Notes: a model not told the origin generated them from the letters alone. Positions 44,416 through 56,862 are shown, counted from the stretch's first letter. The stretch: DNA of 64,000 bases from Peromyscus leucopus (GCF_004664715.2 NC_051066.1:75923147-75987146), one strand, 5' to 3'. Made by a program: numbers and translations.

Positions 44416-46889
44416 TGTATCTGGGAACCTTGAGACATACATGGAATAATGTCTTAAACCTGTTCATATTCAAGTGCCAAATAAGCCATATCACCAACAG
44501 AATAGGGAAGGATTCCACAAAAGGAAGGTGACTCTGTGTTGTATTCATGAAGGATACAGGAGACTAGGTTTTAGAAAAGCAATTAGGCTTTGATATATGC
44601 AGAGAAAACAAGGCAGATAGAAAAGAAAGAGTAACAGCAGTGATGGAAACAAAGAAATGGATAACGTGTTCTGAGAACAGAAATGTTGCTATTCTTCCCC
44701 TGGGCTTCCTGCAGGACAATGGTGACGTAAAATGAGGAGATAAATTAGAGCCAGGATTTTTATTTAGGATTTTTGAAAATTGGAATTCGTACCTATATTT
44801 GCGTGAATAAGCCATCCCCATGCTCTGTTTTAATTTAAGTTTCTTTGCTTTGACCCTTCTTTTACGCTGTTTCTTTCACACTGGCTTTGCATAAAAACCA
44901 AAAAGGACCCTAGACTGCAGCCTTTGGTGCTTAATGAGAACAGAAGAAATTGATATCATTATTCCTTTCTCGTTAATACCCTTTACTTCTAAGCAATTGG
45001 TTTTGGGGTGAGCCATCTGGTATTCCCCTGGGATTGTTAGCCACCGAATGAGACATCAGCCTGATAATGGCTTTTACACTCTCCCTCAGACAGCCTTCAC
45101 ATTTCTGACCTTTCAAAGTTTGGTAACATAATTGGTTGGCAGTGTTTTCTCTTTCCCCTAGGTTTAGTGAAACCCTCAAAGACAAGAGAGAGGAAGAAAA
45201 AGTTAAATATTTGCCAAGAAGAGAGAAGGCAATCACAAAATATCATGGATGAATCAAAAAAAAAAAAAAGAAAGAAAGAGCCATCACCAGCAAAGAAAAG
45301 GAAGTATTTTCACCTGATTGAAAGTCCATCTTACATTGCAAAGCCTTAGCTTTGTGACCCATGTTCCACTTGAATGCTATGCATTAATAAATGAGGGGCT
45401 TCAGCAAAACACCAATCCCAGGAGGCAGAGGATGGTAGATTTGGGAGAAGCAACATGTTCTAAATTCTGTTTCACTAGGAGTAATCACAACGTCCTTTCT
45501 TTCCAGTCACTTGAAAGTTTTTCACACTCACCAGAATGTACAGTACACAATTAACTCCTGTGCTGGATAATCTTGTTTTCCTAATATCTAAGAGACATAA
45601 ATTAAATAATTTCTGTTCGTGATTCAGGGTTTTATTCTTCTGTTGTGGAACAATGCTCTGAACAATAAATAGTCTGTTCTGTGATTGTGTTCAGAAACTA
45701 ATCCTTACTTTGATTCTACAAAAAGAAAAATTTTCAGTTAAAACTACAAAACATGACTGAATATACGGTATCATTTATAATCAAGCACACATAAGCCTTG
45801 GGATGGATCACATATTTGATGATTTGATATTTATCTTCACAAGGAAAAAGGAAGAAGAGAACTTGATGGGGTCATGGAGTTTACTAAATTCAAGTCAGTG
45901 CCCAACCCAGAGTTATTCCTGTGAAACCACAGTTGGGGATGAACAGGAGCACCCTAAAGCCTTTGTTCATAGGAAATACAAACATTCCTGCTGGGTGGGC
46001 TAACAATCACTAATGTCCAAATGGAAATACTTAACATATGCCTTCATTTTAAAACTATCTTAAACACAAAACCATCGGTTCCTGCAGTTATAAAGAGCCA
46101 TCTCTCTGGGATTGTTTACATTGTAAAGTTAATTGCTTCCTTCTAATAAGACTTTTCTAAGAAATGTGACTTGGTTGCAGAACCTCAGATGCCAAAGGTA
46201 GCAACAAAGACTTAAAGACTTTCACATCACATGTTCTCATGAAATATTAAAAATTAGAATAAAGGGAAAGGATAGTGCTATCAAATTGTACATATGCCTG
46301 TAAGAGACTACATCTTTTAAAGATGGTTCCAATGGCATTGCCCATCTCTTGGAGTTTTGTTTTGATTCTTCCTTATAGAAACACAGTCTATATCCCTTCC
46401 CCTTGAGCCTCAGCAAAGCTTTGATAAAATGTACAACATATATGAAGTTATGTGACAAAGTATAAGACTCTCATACCTTGGGACATTCCTCTCTTATGAC
46501 ATTTCCTATAGGAAGCAAACTGCCATGCTGTAAAGTATCCCTAACTAACTTACCTGCATGCAGAGACTATGCAAAGGGTCACTTTTAAATAAATGTTCTG
46601 ACTTAGATCTGAACTTTTCTCAGCCAACAGTCACTGATGATTCCAGACCATAGTCTTGGGTTCTCCTCATTCCTGAAGGGAAAACCACCTGCCATAATGA
46701 TGTCCTATGCAGTTGCCAACCCACAGAATCTGTGAGTCCACCAAATGTAGGTTTAGATCACTCTCTTCCTTTGTGCAGCAACTGAAAACCAAAACAACTT
46801 TAAATCTTCATCTCAATTTTCTCATCCATCCTTCCTTATTCAAATATACATTCAGTATTATATCCATATACTGAAATTGCCAAATAATG
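44416..46889. other. About 2.5 kb without recognised genes
   Basis: Frames of 60-87 codons on both strands (for example 44564-44821 -, 45167-45349 +, 46237-46458 -) have no domain or signal features. A13 with AAAG units lies at about 45258-45277. No SINE, LTR or L1 ends recognised. Confidence 0.4.
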
Positions 46890-48415
46890 GGGGATACATA
46901 CAGAGCCCCAACTAGATATCTCCTTTCCACAAGTGAAACCTCCAGTGATAGGAATAGATTAATTCTAATTCCTTGTTGATCAAAGAGTCACATAGGAACC
47001 TGCAGACAACCCAGGCTACTTACTGCCAAGGCTATTGGTTGCTCTCCAAAGCCTTATGATAAGGACCTATTGATGAAGACAACACCAACACAACTCACTG
47101 AGCATGAAGAAGTTTAGCTGGTGCCCACCTATGGCCTTCACAACTATGGACTGGTGTTCATGGTACTGGCAGGCACATTGCACACTATGAAAAGAGAAAG
47201 ATGAACACCAACCCAGCCACAAACCCTGCAATCTACAATGGTGACCTGCCTGCAAGATGCACTAGTGAAACAGTGGCACAAAGCTTGTAGGTGTAACTAA
47301 CCAATACCTGATTGTATTAAAGCCCTATTCCATGAGATAGAACCCATATCTGAGATGGTTCCGGTGACCAAGAAACTAAGACTAGAAAGGCCATCAACCA
47401 AAGGTAAAACCAAATATTACTGTTCTAAAGGAATGTAGCAATAAAATTACTTCCAATGACATTCTGCTATACTCATAGATCAGTGTCTTGAATAACTATT
47501 ACCAGAGAAGCTTCTTGCAATAGATGGGAACAAATACATAGACCCACAATGGACAATGTGAAGAGAGTGAAGGACATTGGAACACTCAGTCCTAAATCAG
47601 ATGTCTCCTTCAACTTCCTCCTCTCAGTACTCAAAGAAACTTGCAGAAGAGGAGGCAGAAAGATTAGAAGAGCCAGAAGGGACAGAGGAAACCAAGGAAA
47701 CAAGGCCTTCTAAACACACCAGGGTCAATGCACTTATGAACTCAAAGAGACTGCAAAAGCATGTACAGGGCTTGCACAGGTCTGCATGTGATGGGGTTAC
47801 AGACAGAGGAGAAGTGGACACAAGCCTTCATTCCAAACTGAGACGCTATCTCCAATCGATAATCACTCACAATGAAAAATCAGTTCTCTCCCACAGAGTC
47901 TCACTGGGAATGCAAACCACTCCTATGGGCAGGCCCCATGCCCAGCAGTAGATGGCCAACACAAAACAAACTCAATGGCACCTTTGGAGGTTCTTTGTCT
48001 CACAACATTTTTCAGGGCATTTTTCCCCTTTTGACCTTAGAGGTCCTTTGTGTATATAGTATAGCTTCTGGTTTTGTGTTTTTATGGGATTCCTGTGTCT
48101 ATGAGCATGGGTATCTCTGCATCTACATGTGCTTCTTGTGCTTTCTCTTTGACTCCTTTCTCCTGTTTGTTTTTGTTCTATTCTGATTTGTTTGCTTTTC
48201 ATAAAATAAAAAATCTTACTTAATTTAATTTTATTATTATTATTTAGATGTCTGTTTGTTTTCTAAGAAGAAATGGAAAAGATGTGGATCCTAAAAGGAA
48301 GGGAATTGGGAAGAATCTTGGAAGACTTGTATGAGAGAAAACTGTATTCAGAATATATTGTGTGAAAAAAACTGTTTTCAACAACAACAACAAAAACAAC
48401 AGAAGAAAATATATT
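46890..48415 (+). repeat. Rodent LINE-1 3' region (Lx-like), sense, about 1.5 kb
   Basis: Landmarks in order: GAGCATGAAGAAGTTTAGCTGG, CTATGGACTGGTGTTCATGG, GGTGACCTGCCTGCAAGATG, CTCATAGATCAGTGTCTTG, GATGGGAACAAATACATAGACCC, GCAGAAGAGGAGGCAGAAAG, CACTCACAATGAAAAATCAG, GTATTCAGAATATATTGTGTG and a final (AAC)n/A-rich tail near 48380-48412. The 124-codon frame at 47577 and the opposite frames at 47473-48202 are shadows of this non-coding UTR. Confidence 0.8.
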
Positions 48416-48419
48416 CTGG

Positions 48420-48650
48420 AATAATGAGTAAGGTGTTATGCTAGGCACTGGGAATGGGGGAGATAAAATAGAGGTATGATCTATTCTTTTCTCAAAATTA
48501 TTTGCTAATTGAGAGACAAGATACACCAAATGGATAATAGGCTTAAGTAAGTACAATAAAGTAAATAAGCAAAATTAATTGTTACTTCACAGTAGAAGGA
48601 TCCTTAGAGGTTTAGAGGAAGTGATATTTAATTTGGGGCTTTGAATTTGT
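48420..48650 (-). repeat. L2 LINE 3' end, antisense
   Basis: GGTGTTATGCTAGGCACTGGGAATGG, TAATTGAGAGACAAGATAC and AAGGATCCTTAGAGGTTTAGAGGAAGTGATATTTAATTTGGGG follow the antisense L2 order. Confidence 0.75.
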
Positions 48651-49572
48651 CACCGAGTCTCCCTTCTATTAGGACTCAGCCTGCTGATTCTCAAGTTACA
48701 ATACTCAGCTTGACTTCTGCTATGGAGAGGTACAGTTAACATCCATCCAAGAAAATACAGAAGCATGAAATGCATTCAAATTCTTTTTGTGATAAAATTC
48801 CCAATGCTGATTGGGAACAATAGTAATGAAGAAGCCTAATATTTACTGACTAATATTTCTCCCAGAATTACAGTAAGTACCTGCTGCTAGGCAGGGTTAA
48901 TCCTTCAAAGAAGCATGGCAGATAGGAGTCATTGGAGGCAAAAGTGCATCAGTGCTGTGGACAGCACATACAGAAGAGGAAACAAAAGCTTGAGGAGATG
49001 GTGCAACAGCTAATGCAGTCCCACTCTTGTATCATTCAGTGTAGTGATACAATGTTACTGTGCCATGGCTTCTTAGGGATGAAAGGTAGTCATAAGTTCT
49101 ATATAAAAACTAGATAATAGAAATGTTACTGACATGAACTGCCATTGGGAGATAAAGCAGGGATGCTACAACTGATTCTGAGGCCTCAACTGATGCTTGC
49201 CATCTCCCACTTCTACCATCTATTTGAGAACCTTTTCTTCTCTGTGGTGCTTGAGAAATAGAACGCCCATCCTTGTTGGGTAAAAGTCCCCAGTTATCAG
49301 GCATGTATCAGAATGTGGCTATGGTAATGGCCCACTTATATCAAATAATGGAGAGGAGAAAAATGATTAAAGAACATATCAAATTAGTATTTTCAGAATA
49401 TTACTAATTAACACTATTAAATTCCTATAAATACAAGGAAGACAGAAAAATAAGAATGCTTCCTTCTTGCTTCCAACAACTCTCATTAAGGATTTTTCCA
49501 TACAGTATAATATGAAACATTAACATAGCTTTTCTATTTTGCATCATAGGAAGTAAGTAAAATCATATAATA
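48651..49572. other. About 0.9 kb without recognised features
   Basis: The 61-codon frame at 48932 (HQCCGQHIQKRKQKLEEM) has no supporting context. No repeat recognised. Confidence 0.4.
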
Positions 49573-49990
49573 GTTACTGTTCTTGTTGCTGTGACAAGAT
49601 AACTGATGAGCAATTTTAAGAAGGAAGGATTTAGGTTAGGTTATGGTTTGAAGGTACAGTCTACAATAGCAGGAAGTCATGGCAGGTATGGGAGGCCACT
49701 GGTCAAGTCATAGTGCCAGAGAGAGATGATGCTGGTGGTCATCGGCTTTCTCATTTGTTCCTTTTTATTCAACCCGGAACCCAGTTCATGGGATGATGCC
49801 TCCACATTTATACATTTATGATGGCTTTCCTCTGCTTAGTTCAAGTTTGCAGGAAACGGCCAGGGGTGTGTCTTCTGTGTGATTCCAAATCAAGTCACAT
49901 TAACCATGAGGATTATCCCTCACAAACTATAAATCTGAAGATACAGAAAGTAGATTGCACATCCACTTACAAAACTTGGGATAAGAAAAA
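49573..49990 (-). mobile_element. MaLR-type LTR (MTE-like), antisense
   Basis: GTTACTGTTCTTGTTGCTGTGACAAG, GAAGGAAGGATTTAGGTTAGG, AGAGAGATGATGCTGGTGGTC, TCCTTTTTATTCAACCCGG, CATGGGATGATGCCTCCAC, TGTGTGATTCCAAATCAAGTC and CATTAACCATGAGG match antisense rodent MaLR order. Confidence 0.7.
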
Positions 49991-51060
49991 GATAATGAAG
50001 TTATTTATCATATTATATTAAAGTATCTCAGCTAGGAATGAAACCTTGTTTAATCACTTTTACTCTTGAGTCCCAAAATTTAAGAATCATTACTTCCTTT
50101 AGTTCAATGCATAAAGCCAGTAGAAATCAGGTAGGTGGAAGCAAAATGAATGTGGCACTTATATTTTATACTTTTCCCAAACCGAACAAATAAGAGAAAC
50201 TTTTCATAAAATGGAGTTAAGAAAAATGATGTTTAGCCTTAGTAATTTTCTAGCAGGAACTTTGCCATCTCAAGGTAAATAAGGATAAGATATTACAAAA
50301 GGTGTATAAATGAATAAAATGCTGAAGAGCTAGCAAATAAAATCCTAGTGGAATTTCATATTGAATTTTGCAAGAAGCCAGACACATCCTGTAAACACTG
50401 TGCCTGGGCTCTGATTGGTCTGGTACAAAAGAAGCAGTTCCCTGGGAAGTTGAAGAAATGCTGAACTTGGTAGAGAAAAAGGACCGAAGTCAAGATGTGA
50501 AGTTCAGAGCCATTTCTGTGAGGTTGCTTAAATGGACCCAGTCACCTGGCCTTTCTTGACGTAGACAATTCAGTCTCTGATCCACTATAGGTATTACTAT
50601 GCTGTGCATCTCAGCACAGCTTCAGATCATCACTGTGATACAATCTGGTTCCAGAAATCCATATCTAAACTGTCAGTTTTGAAGGGAACACACAGAGTTC
50701 TAAGCACTCCTGTGGTTCCAGGTGATTTCTTCTGGACAATCCTGTATCAATTTTAGAGTAAGAGAAGAAACTGTTTCTGATACTTTCAATTTATTTCAGA
50801 ATTCTTAAACTTTAAAAGATGCCACACTTTTGAAAACTTAATAAACACTCATTTTATTCGTCTACATGAAATCATCAAATTTTCTATCTTGTCAGGAAGG
50901 GCAATTTGTTGTAATTATTGGGGAATCAAAACAATCTTCTCTACTCACATCAACTCCTTAATACATAATCTTGCCTTTAGTAGATATATTAAGGGGAAAA
51001 GACAATATTTGAAAAGTATCTGTTCCATAGCAGTCTGAAAAGGATCTACTCCCCCTATAC
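49991..51060. other. About 1 kb without recognised features
   Basis: No repeat or coding signature. Confidence 0.4.
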
Positions 51061-51073
51061 AAGAAAGAAAGGG

Positions 51074-51147
<74 letters not shown>

Positions 51148-51208
51148 CGAGGGAGGAGAGGGAGGGAGGAGGGAGGAGGGAGGGAGGAAGGAAGGAAGAA
51201 AAAAAAAA

Positions 51209-51267
<59 letters not shown>

Positions 51268-51366
51268 GTAACAAAGGACAGAAAGAAGGGAAGAAGGATG
51301 GATGGAAGGAAGGAAAGAAGGAAGGAAGGAAGGAAGGAAGGAAGGAAGGAAGGAAGGAAGGAAGGG
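51061..51366 (+). repeat. Long purine tract (GAAA)n/(GGAA)n, about 306 bp
   Basis: Almost only A and G on the + strand, in blocks: GAAA x ~20, GGGAGG, GAAA x ~13, then GGAA x ~15, with a few C/T interruptions near 51148 and 51268-51302. The 145-codon antisense SF-rich frame is not a gene. Such mirror-like purine tracts can form triplex DNA and are unstable in length. Confidence 0.98.
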
Positions 51367-51714
51367 TTCTTCTACAGTTCAAAAAAGACAGTGCATATTC
51401 AAAGGTAGCAGACTGCTTTATTGACCTTTCAATTCTGGAACGGTCAGATGTAAAAGGAAATCAAGATAACTCCTAATGTTTGAATTTTCAGGATATTGCT
51501 TCTGAGATTCATGAAGAACCTATTTTTCATCATTTACTTTACTCTTCAATTGGCCAATTGAGGTCTAACAAGCAGGTCTCACCTTAGCGATCTCATTTCT
51601 CATCAAGCCTGCAAAGGTATGTTCATTTTACCCATCACATCTCAACTAGTTGCAACTTCACTCCTTCCTCCAGTAAACATGTGTTAATTTATAGAGACAT
51701 TGCTATTTATCAGA
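51367..51714. other. No feature recognised
   Basis: Unique-looking spacer. Confidence 0.3.
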
Positions 51715-51805
51715 GAGTTAGAGGAGAATGTTGCTAACATTCAGTGGACAAGGCCCAGAACTGATGGAAAGTATTTTACAAAGCACAAGGCAGATCTTCC
51801 TAAAA
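51715..51805 (+). repeat. MER5-like hAT fragment
   Basis: GTTGCTAACATTCAGTGGACAAGGCCCAGA, then ATTTTACAAAGCACAAGGCAG, follow the MER5A core spacing. Ends are not definable. Confidence 0.45.
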
Positions 51806-53429
51806 AGAGTTACCTGTCCCAAATATCAATAGATCTTCTATGAATAAATCACAATTTTTAAAAATCCCTGTTTAACTTATTAAAGCACCTGTCGGATTGT
51901 ACTGACTTTATATGGTTTAGGCTCCTAGAACACCAGAACAAGGCTTGTTCTGTATTGCATGGTACTTATGTGCATAGGAATCATTAAGTAGACAGTAAAA
52001 ATGAAAGAATTGATTGCCTGAGTCAATACATGAAATTATTAATTGCATTGAAGGAAATCGTTAATAAAATATTTTACATTGTCAAGTTAAAATATACACA
52101 TTTTACTTAAAACCATTGTGTATATACCAGCAACACAGCTAAGCAAACAGAGCATAAATTACCAGCCCCATTTTTAGAAAGAATGTGCCAGTAGGTAGGG
52201 GGTCTAAAAGGCTTGAGAACTGTAAGTGATAATAAGTGATCCAGCACTGCAGGTTTTATAAGAAATATTTTCTGGTTTGTAACACACTGGGTGCTTAGAA
52301 ATAACCAGCTTGCTGTACAGTGAATGTTACCATATCTCGTTCATTCTTCCGAAGAGATGTTTTACCTGAGGCAATCAGAACTCATAAATCATTCAGCTTC
52401 AGCTAGAAAAAGCAAGTGTCATTAAGAAAAAGATAGTTACTGATTCTTAGAGGGGTTAGGCTAATAACACAGCACAATTATGGGATAATGTGTTACCTCT
52501 CGATTCCTTTACAGGTAGCTCAAAGGCACCAGCAGCATATCTTGGGTAATGGCTAGGACAAACTCATCCTTGTTAAGACCCAAGCCAACTGAATTCCCTT
52601 CACACATACGAATAGAATGTATAGAAATTGGGTTTCAAAGGCAAAATTTCTGGAACTTGAAGCCCAGCTTTGTAATTCATGAACTATATTGAGTAAATGT
52701 GTATCTTAACATCTATATATTTATTTACTTCCACCTAATTAACTAGAAGACAAAGTGTATCACAGATACTCTACCATAGCACAGTTCAGAAATCAAATGC
52801 TCTTCATATAGATAAGGTACTCAAGACAGCAACTGATATGGAACAAGTGCTTAATAAATTTATAGTCTATTGATCACTTATCATTTACCCATCTTCTATC
52901 TATTGTCTGTCATCTCTTAATTCTTATCCTCATCATTTATGCCATATTTTCATGTAAATTATTTTTCATAGAGATAAATAAGTCACATCAGTATATTCCA
53001 TGTCTCTTACACATTCCAAGAACTAATTTTAAAATATACACATCTGTTTTGACCAGTTTTCTGAACATACATATTTTTCACCCCAATGCAGCATTTTATG
53101 CAAATCAGTTCTCATTGCAGGAGGAAGGGACACTCTTTCCTCTCCCATTTAATAGAACTGTATTTCAAAGGTTCTTCCTCTGACAACTGTGTTAGCTCAT
53201 GAGATTTCTCTCCAGTAACTCTGATTCATAAAAAGAAATACTTAAAGACTCAAACCAGGAAACTAGAAAACTATAATGAAATACATTTGTTAACCGTGGA
53301 AATGACACAAAGAGAATTAAAAAATAATTTGTGCTACCTAAACTTTGGAATGCATCTTTGTATGTGGCTGTTATAATTCTATAACACTGCCATAAGAAAG
53401 CATTGCAAACTGGTAGCACACACCGTGGA
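51806..53429. other. About 1.6 kb mostly unique DNA
   Basis: MIR-like debris is possible at 52640-52760 and 52800-52865 (GGAACAAGTGCTTAATAAATTTATAG). 52200-52420 has even composition with no repeat signature and could be constrained non-coding DNA. No gene. Confidence 0.4.
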
Positions 53430-53660
53430 GATCAAAGCTTAGGACAGTATTAGTTCAAGGCCATAGAATCAGCAGAATAGATTCCTCTAGGCCGAATGTC
53501 TTTGGGCCCTTTCCTAGATTGCACAGTGACTTCTGGCAACTTGGCATTCTTTGGCTTGAAGATTAAACACCTCGACTATGACTAGTCTATCTCAGGTGCT
53601 TCTTGTGTCTCTTCGCTTCAGCTTATTTTTCTTTTGGTCTTTCCAAAACCCAAAGTTTTA
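53430..53660 (-). repeat. MLT1/MST-like MaLR LTR fragment, antisense
   Basis: CTTGGCATTCTTTGGCTTGAAGATTAAAC and TGCTTCTTGTGTCTCTTCGC resemble the antisense core of ancient mammalian MaLR LTRs. Low confidence on limits. Confidence 0.45.
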
Positions 53661-54089
53661 AAAATGTGTAGACATATGAACCCTGCATACAGATATATAG
53701 ATTATACATACATGTTTAACACTGGATTTACACTCTGAAAACCAGTGTTCATAGTGCTTTCCTGAGAGAATAGACTTCATACAATGAAACCTCAGGGAAC
53801 CATTCATCATTCAGCATTATGTACTTCCACTATTTTTGTTTTGTTAAAAAGGACTTGCACTACCTTGGCATAAAAACTAAATTAGGTAATTCGGTATCAT
53901 CTGTACTTGTCTCCCATAAAGAGACTTTAAAAAAGAAATTCTCACTGACTACCTTCCCAGTCTTGAGTTACATAAAATTTTAATTACCATTTGGTAAGAA
54001 ATATATCTAAGTGCAGAATACAGTTAGAAAGTAACTCATTTAGATAATCTGGGAGAAAAAAAATGAGATTAAAATAAGCTTGTGTCTAA
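53661..54089. other. No feature recognised
   Basis: AT-rich spacer. Confidence 0.3.
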
Positions 54090-54360
54090 CTGATCCTCAG
54101 CAGTGGCTTCCTCAGCAACAGATACAAGCTTCAGGCTGCACAGCCAGATCGACTTAAGAAGGAGCGGCAGGCCAGCTGTGGGGAGTGCAGAGAGCAGCAG
54201 GCTCCAGATGTCACCTTCAAGATCTTCCACAGCTGCAGTCTTCAGGGCCCAAATAATGTCTTCTTGAAAATAGTCAGCATCTGGCCAGGGGGGGGAGGAG
54301 GTCCTATTTCACCTTCAGACGGGGCAGTTCTGACAGTCAGTGCTTGACCCTGCCACCATG
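54090..54360. other. GC-rich island open on both strands, nature unknown
   Basis: GC content is clearly higher than on either side. The + strand is open for about 88 codons from a TAA at 54082-54084 to a TGA near 54348, with NRYKLQAAQPDRLKKERQAS and DVTFKIFHSCSLQGPNNVFL. The minus strand is open too, with DADYFQEDIIWALKTAAVED. Neither starts with a well-placed ATG, and I recognise neither. A G9 run sits near 54290. It may be a pseudogene piece, an exon or a CpG-poor regulatory block. Confidence 0.3.
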
Positions 54361-55183
54361 GCAGAGACACTATTGATTTGCATCACATTTTCTTTTCTAC
54401 CCAATCCCATCCTCTCCCCATTCCCTTTGTAGACACTGATCTCAAACCCCCAAACCCAGGACATTTACTCTCAAACATACTCGATGATACTGGTTATGCT
54501 CCTGTATTTATTATGTCCTCTAAGAACACAAGGCAGCATGGTGAGCATCAAGACTGTATTTGCTCATCTACCACTGGACATTCAATAAAATTAATGGCAG
54601 CTTGTGTGCTAACGAATGAGACTTTGTTTCTCTTTCTGTTGCTCAATAACACCAGCAGCTGCACAATAATTCAAAGCTTCTACAGCTCGTCTCCCCATTA
54701 TGCAGAAAAGAAAATATTTAATGAAATATTTTACCAGAAAAGATCCAGGACAAATAAAAACTGTGCAAAGCATAAACAATGTGGGTGAAATATTGCATCA
54801 ACCAAGCAGTTATTTCATTGAGACATTGTACCAACCACCAATTATTTCATAAAGTGCTTTATGTAGCATAGACAATAATTTAGAAACACACCTCACTGGA
54901 TAATTATTCAAGACTGTTCAATAAAAGTTTACTAAAAACTAGCAATTATTTCTTTAACAATAAGGACTTATTCAGAAGGAGCTAGCAAAACCTGCCCTGA
55001 ATAGATACACTGAAGGAAACCCACGCATGTACTATTGTCTGTATTTGAAAGGATTTTAGGAGGGCAAACATCACAGACAGAAATTCTCTTTTTATTGAAC
55101 AAGACTTTTTCTCTACATTTATTTATTTCTTCATTTGTGCATCAAATATCTATACAACTAAAACAGGAAATAATTTGGTGTGC

Positions 55184-55184
<1 letters not shown>
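54361..55184. other. No gene supported
   Basis: The 136-codon frame at 54378-54788 has no domain, signal peptide or biased codon use that I can see. Chance or relic. Confidence 0.35.
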
Positions 55185-55215
<31 letters not shown>

Positions 55216-55672
55216 TGTATGACATGTGTACATGTGCATGAGGTTACAAATGTTAATGTACACATGTTCATATGGAGGTCAGAATGCAATGTTGGGTGCC
55301 TTTTTCTGTTGCTCTCCATCCTACTGTTTTTCAAAACTATTTATTATTGTTGTTATAAGTGTATGACTTTTGCCTGCATGTATATATGTGCACCATGTAT
55401 GTCCACTAGACCCATCTTACTGTATATTTTAAGACAGAATCTCTAAAACATGATGATTTTAAATTTCTAAAACCAGAGATTTTAGACAAAAATCTCTGAA
55501 CCCAAAACTCACTAGGATGCATGGCCTGGCAAAGGAACTCTAGCAATCAACCTGTCTTTGTCTACATAGACAATGACTGCTGTGCTTAGCATTTAATGCA
55601 GATGCTGGGGGTCCAAACTCAGGACTCTATACTTGCATGTCAAGCACGTTACTGAGACATCTGCCAGGCTTG
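55185..55672 (-). repeat. B4-type SINE, antisense, split by a B3-like piece
   Basis: (TG)13 at 55189-55214 and ATGGAGGTCAGAATGCAATG begin the antisense B4. A foreign B3-like piece (TTTTGCCTGCATGTATATATGTGCACC) occupies about 55325-55425. B4 resumes with TTTTAAGACAGAATCTCTAAAAC and ends GGGTCCAAACTCAGGACTC, GCATGTCAAGCACGTTACTGAGACATCTGCCAGG. Confidence 0.7.
55325..55425 (-). repeat. B3-like fragment nested in B4, antisense
   Basis: AAACTATTTATTATTGTTG lead followed by TGACTTTTGCCTGCATGTATATATGTGCACCATG is typical antisense B3 3'-part text. Confidence 0.55.
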
Positions 55673-55799
55673 AAAGTAGGAAAAAATATTTATGGTACAT
55701 TTAAATCCTTCTTGATTTAGAAGGGAGTTTTAAAACAGTTGGGGAGTGTACTATGCAAAGAAAGATCTCCATGTTTTTGTGTGTGCGTTAGGGAGCTAA

Positions 55800-55965
55800 G
55801 AAAGGCTTCATCTGTCAGTCTTTCCAACTTCACCTATGATTCATCACTCTGGTCCCATCTACTCTAGACAGTGTTTTCTCTAACTCTCCAAATTTGGCAA
55901 ATTTTCTTTGTTCTCTCCTGGCTTTTGTAATTGTTCTTTGCTCATGAGGACTTAAAAACATTTTT
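55800..55965 (+). repeat. L2-like fragment
   Basis: CTTTCCAACTTCACCTATGATTCATC and CTCTCCAAATTTGGCAAATTTTC are L2-like, but diverged. Confidence 0.35.
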
Positions 55966-56299
55966 ACCTTGAATTGAAATATACTGTAAATTGATAGATT
56001 TTCCCACACACAAAAAAAATTTAAAACAAACCATTAAATATTTTTACTATTATATGATAAAGTAATACTTTGAACATAGTGGACTCTACAAAATATGTGA
56101 TTCAAATTCAGTAACCTGGTGGCTAATATGGCTTCTAGGAAAATAATGCAAGTTGTGTGTGTGGCTGTATGATGTTTGAATAAGACCTCTGTTCACAGTC
56201 TGGTATCAAGTCACTGTCTACTCCTAAGAAGCTTTGCCTATTTTCGATTTTAAGGAAGACACACTCCTCCAGTCACCCAGCCATTCTCTCTATAACCCT
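55966..56299. other. No feature recognised
   Basis: AT-rich spacer. Confidence 0.3.
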
Positions 56300-56745
56300 T
56301 TAACACTGTATGAAAAGAAATTGCATGAGCTCTGTGAACAGATTTTCCGGTATGGAGCACTATGTTGTTAACTGTACACATCATACACCAGAACACTGGA
56401 AGATTTTCATATTGTATGCCTGGAACTTGGTACCCCTTTAACAACTGGCCCTTCTTCTCCTTCTCTCTAGCTCTTGGTAACCTCCTGTTCCTATTAATTT
56501 GAGTACTTCAAATACTTTTAGACACCCCCATATACTTCACATAACATATATGAGTAGAACCATAGTTAATGCTTTTAAGTGGCCATCAGGATTGTCTTGA
56601 CAAAAAGTCCCCAAGGTTCATCAGTGTTGTTGAGTATTACAAGATGTTCTTGTACAGGCGAAATAATATTCTGCTGTATGTGTGTGTACATGTTTTCCTT
56701 GATCAATGTATATATAGGCTGTTTCATCTCTGAGCTACATTAGAG
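56300..56745 (-). repeat. Ancient LINE-1 (L1M) 3' part, antisense
   Basis: ATGTTGTTAACTGTACACATC, CTCTAGCTCTTGGTAACCTCC, AAGGTTCATCAGTGTTGTTG, GCGAAATAATATTCTGCTG and TATATATAGGCTGTTTCATC are decayed phrases of mammalian L1M antisense. Confidence 0.75.
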
Positions 56746-56759
56746 GAAGCAGGATAAAA

Positions 56760-56862
56760 GTAGGTTAAAATAGAACTATAATCTTATCTGAAAATCTCAC
56801 TTCTGAGTATTTATCCAAAAGAATTGAAATCAGGATGTTGAAGAGATATTTGCACACTATGT
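56760..56862 (+). repeat. Ancient LINE-1 (L1M) upstream part, sense
   Basis: TAGGTTAAAATAGAACTATAATC, CTTCTGAGTATTTATCCAAAAG, AATTGAAATCAGGATGTTG and AAGAGATATTTGCACAC are the L1M bases that normally precede, in sense, the piece found antisense just to the left. Confidence 0.75.

Noticed and set aside
47577..47951. 124-codon frame with an acidic, charged start
   Set aside because: It lies wholly in a rodent L1 3' UTR-like sequence, which is non-coding in the element.
50945..51382. 145-codon antisense frame rich in Ser, Phe, Leu and Pro
   Set aside because: It is the translation of a purine microsatellite. Absence of stops follows from base composition.
54378..54788. 136-codon sense frame without stops
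   Set aside because: No domain, no signal peptide and no supporting context. I would not call it a gene from sequence alone.
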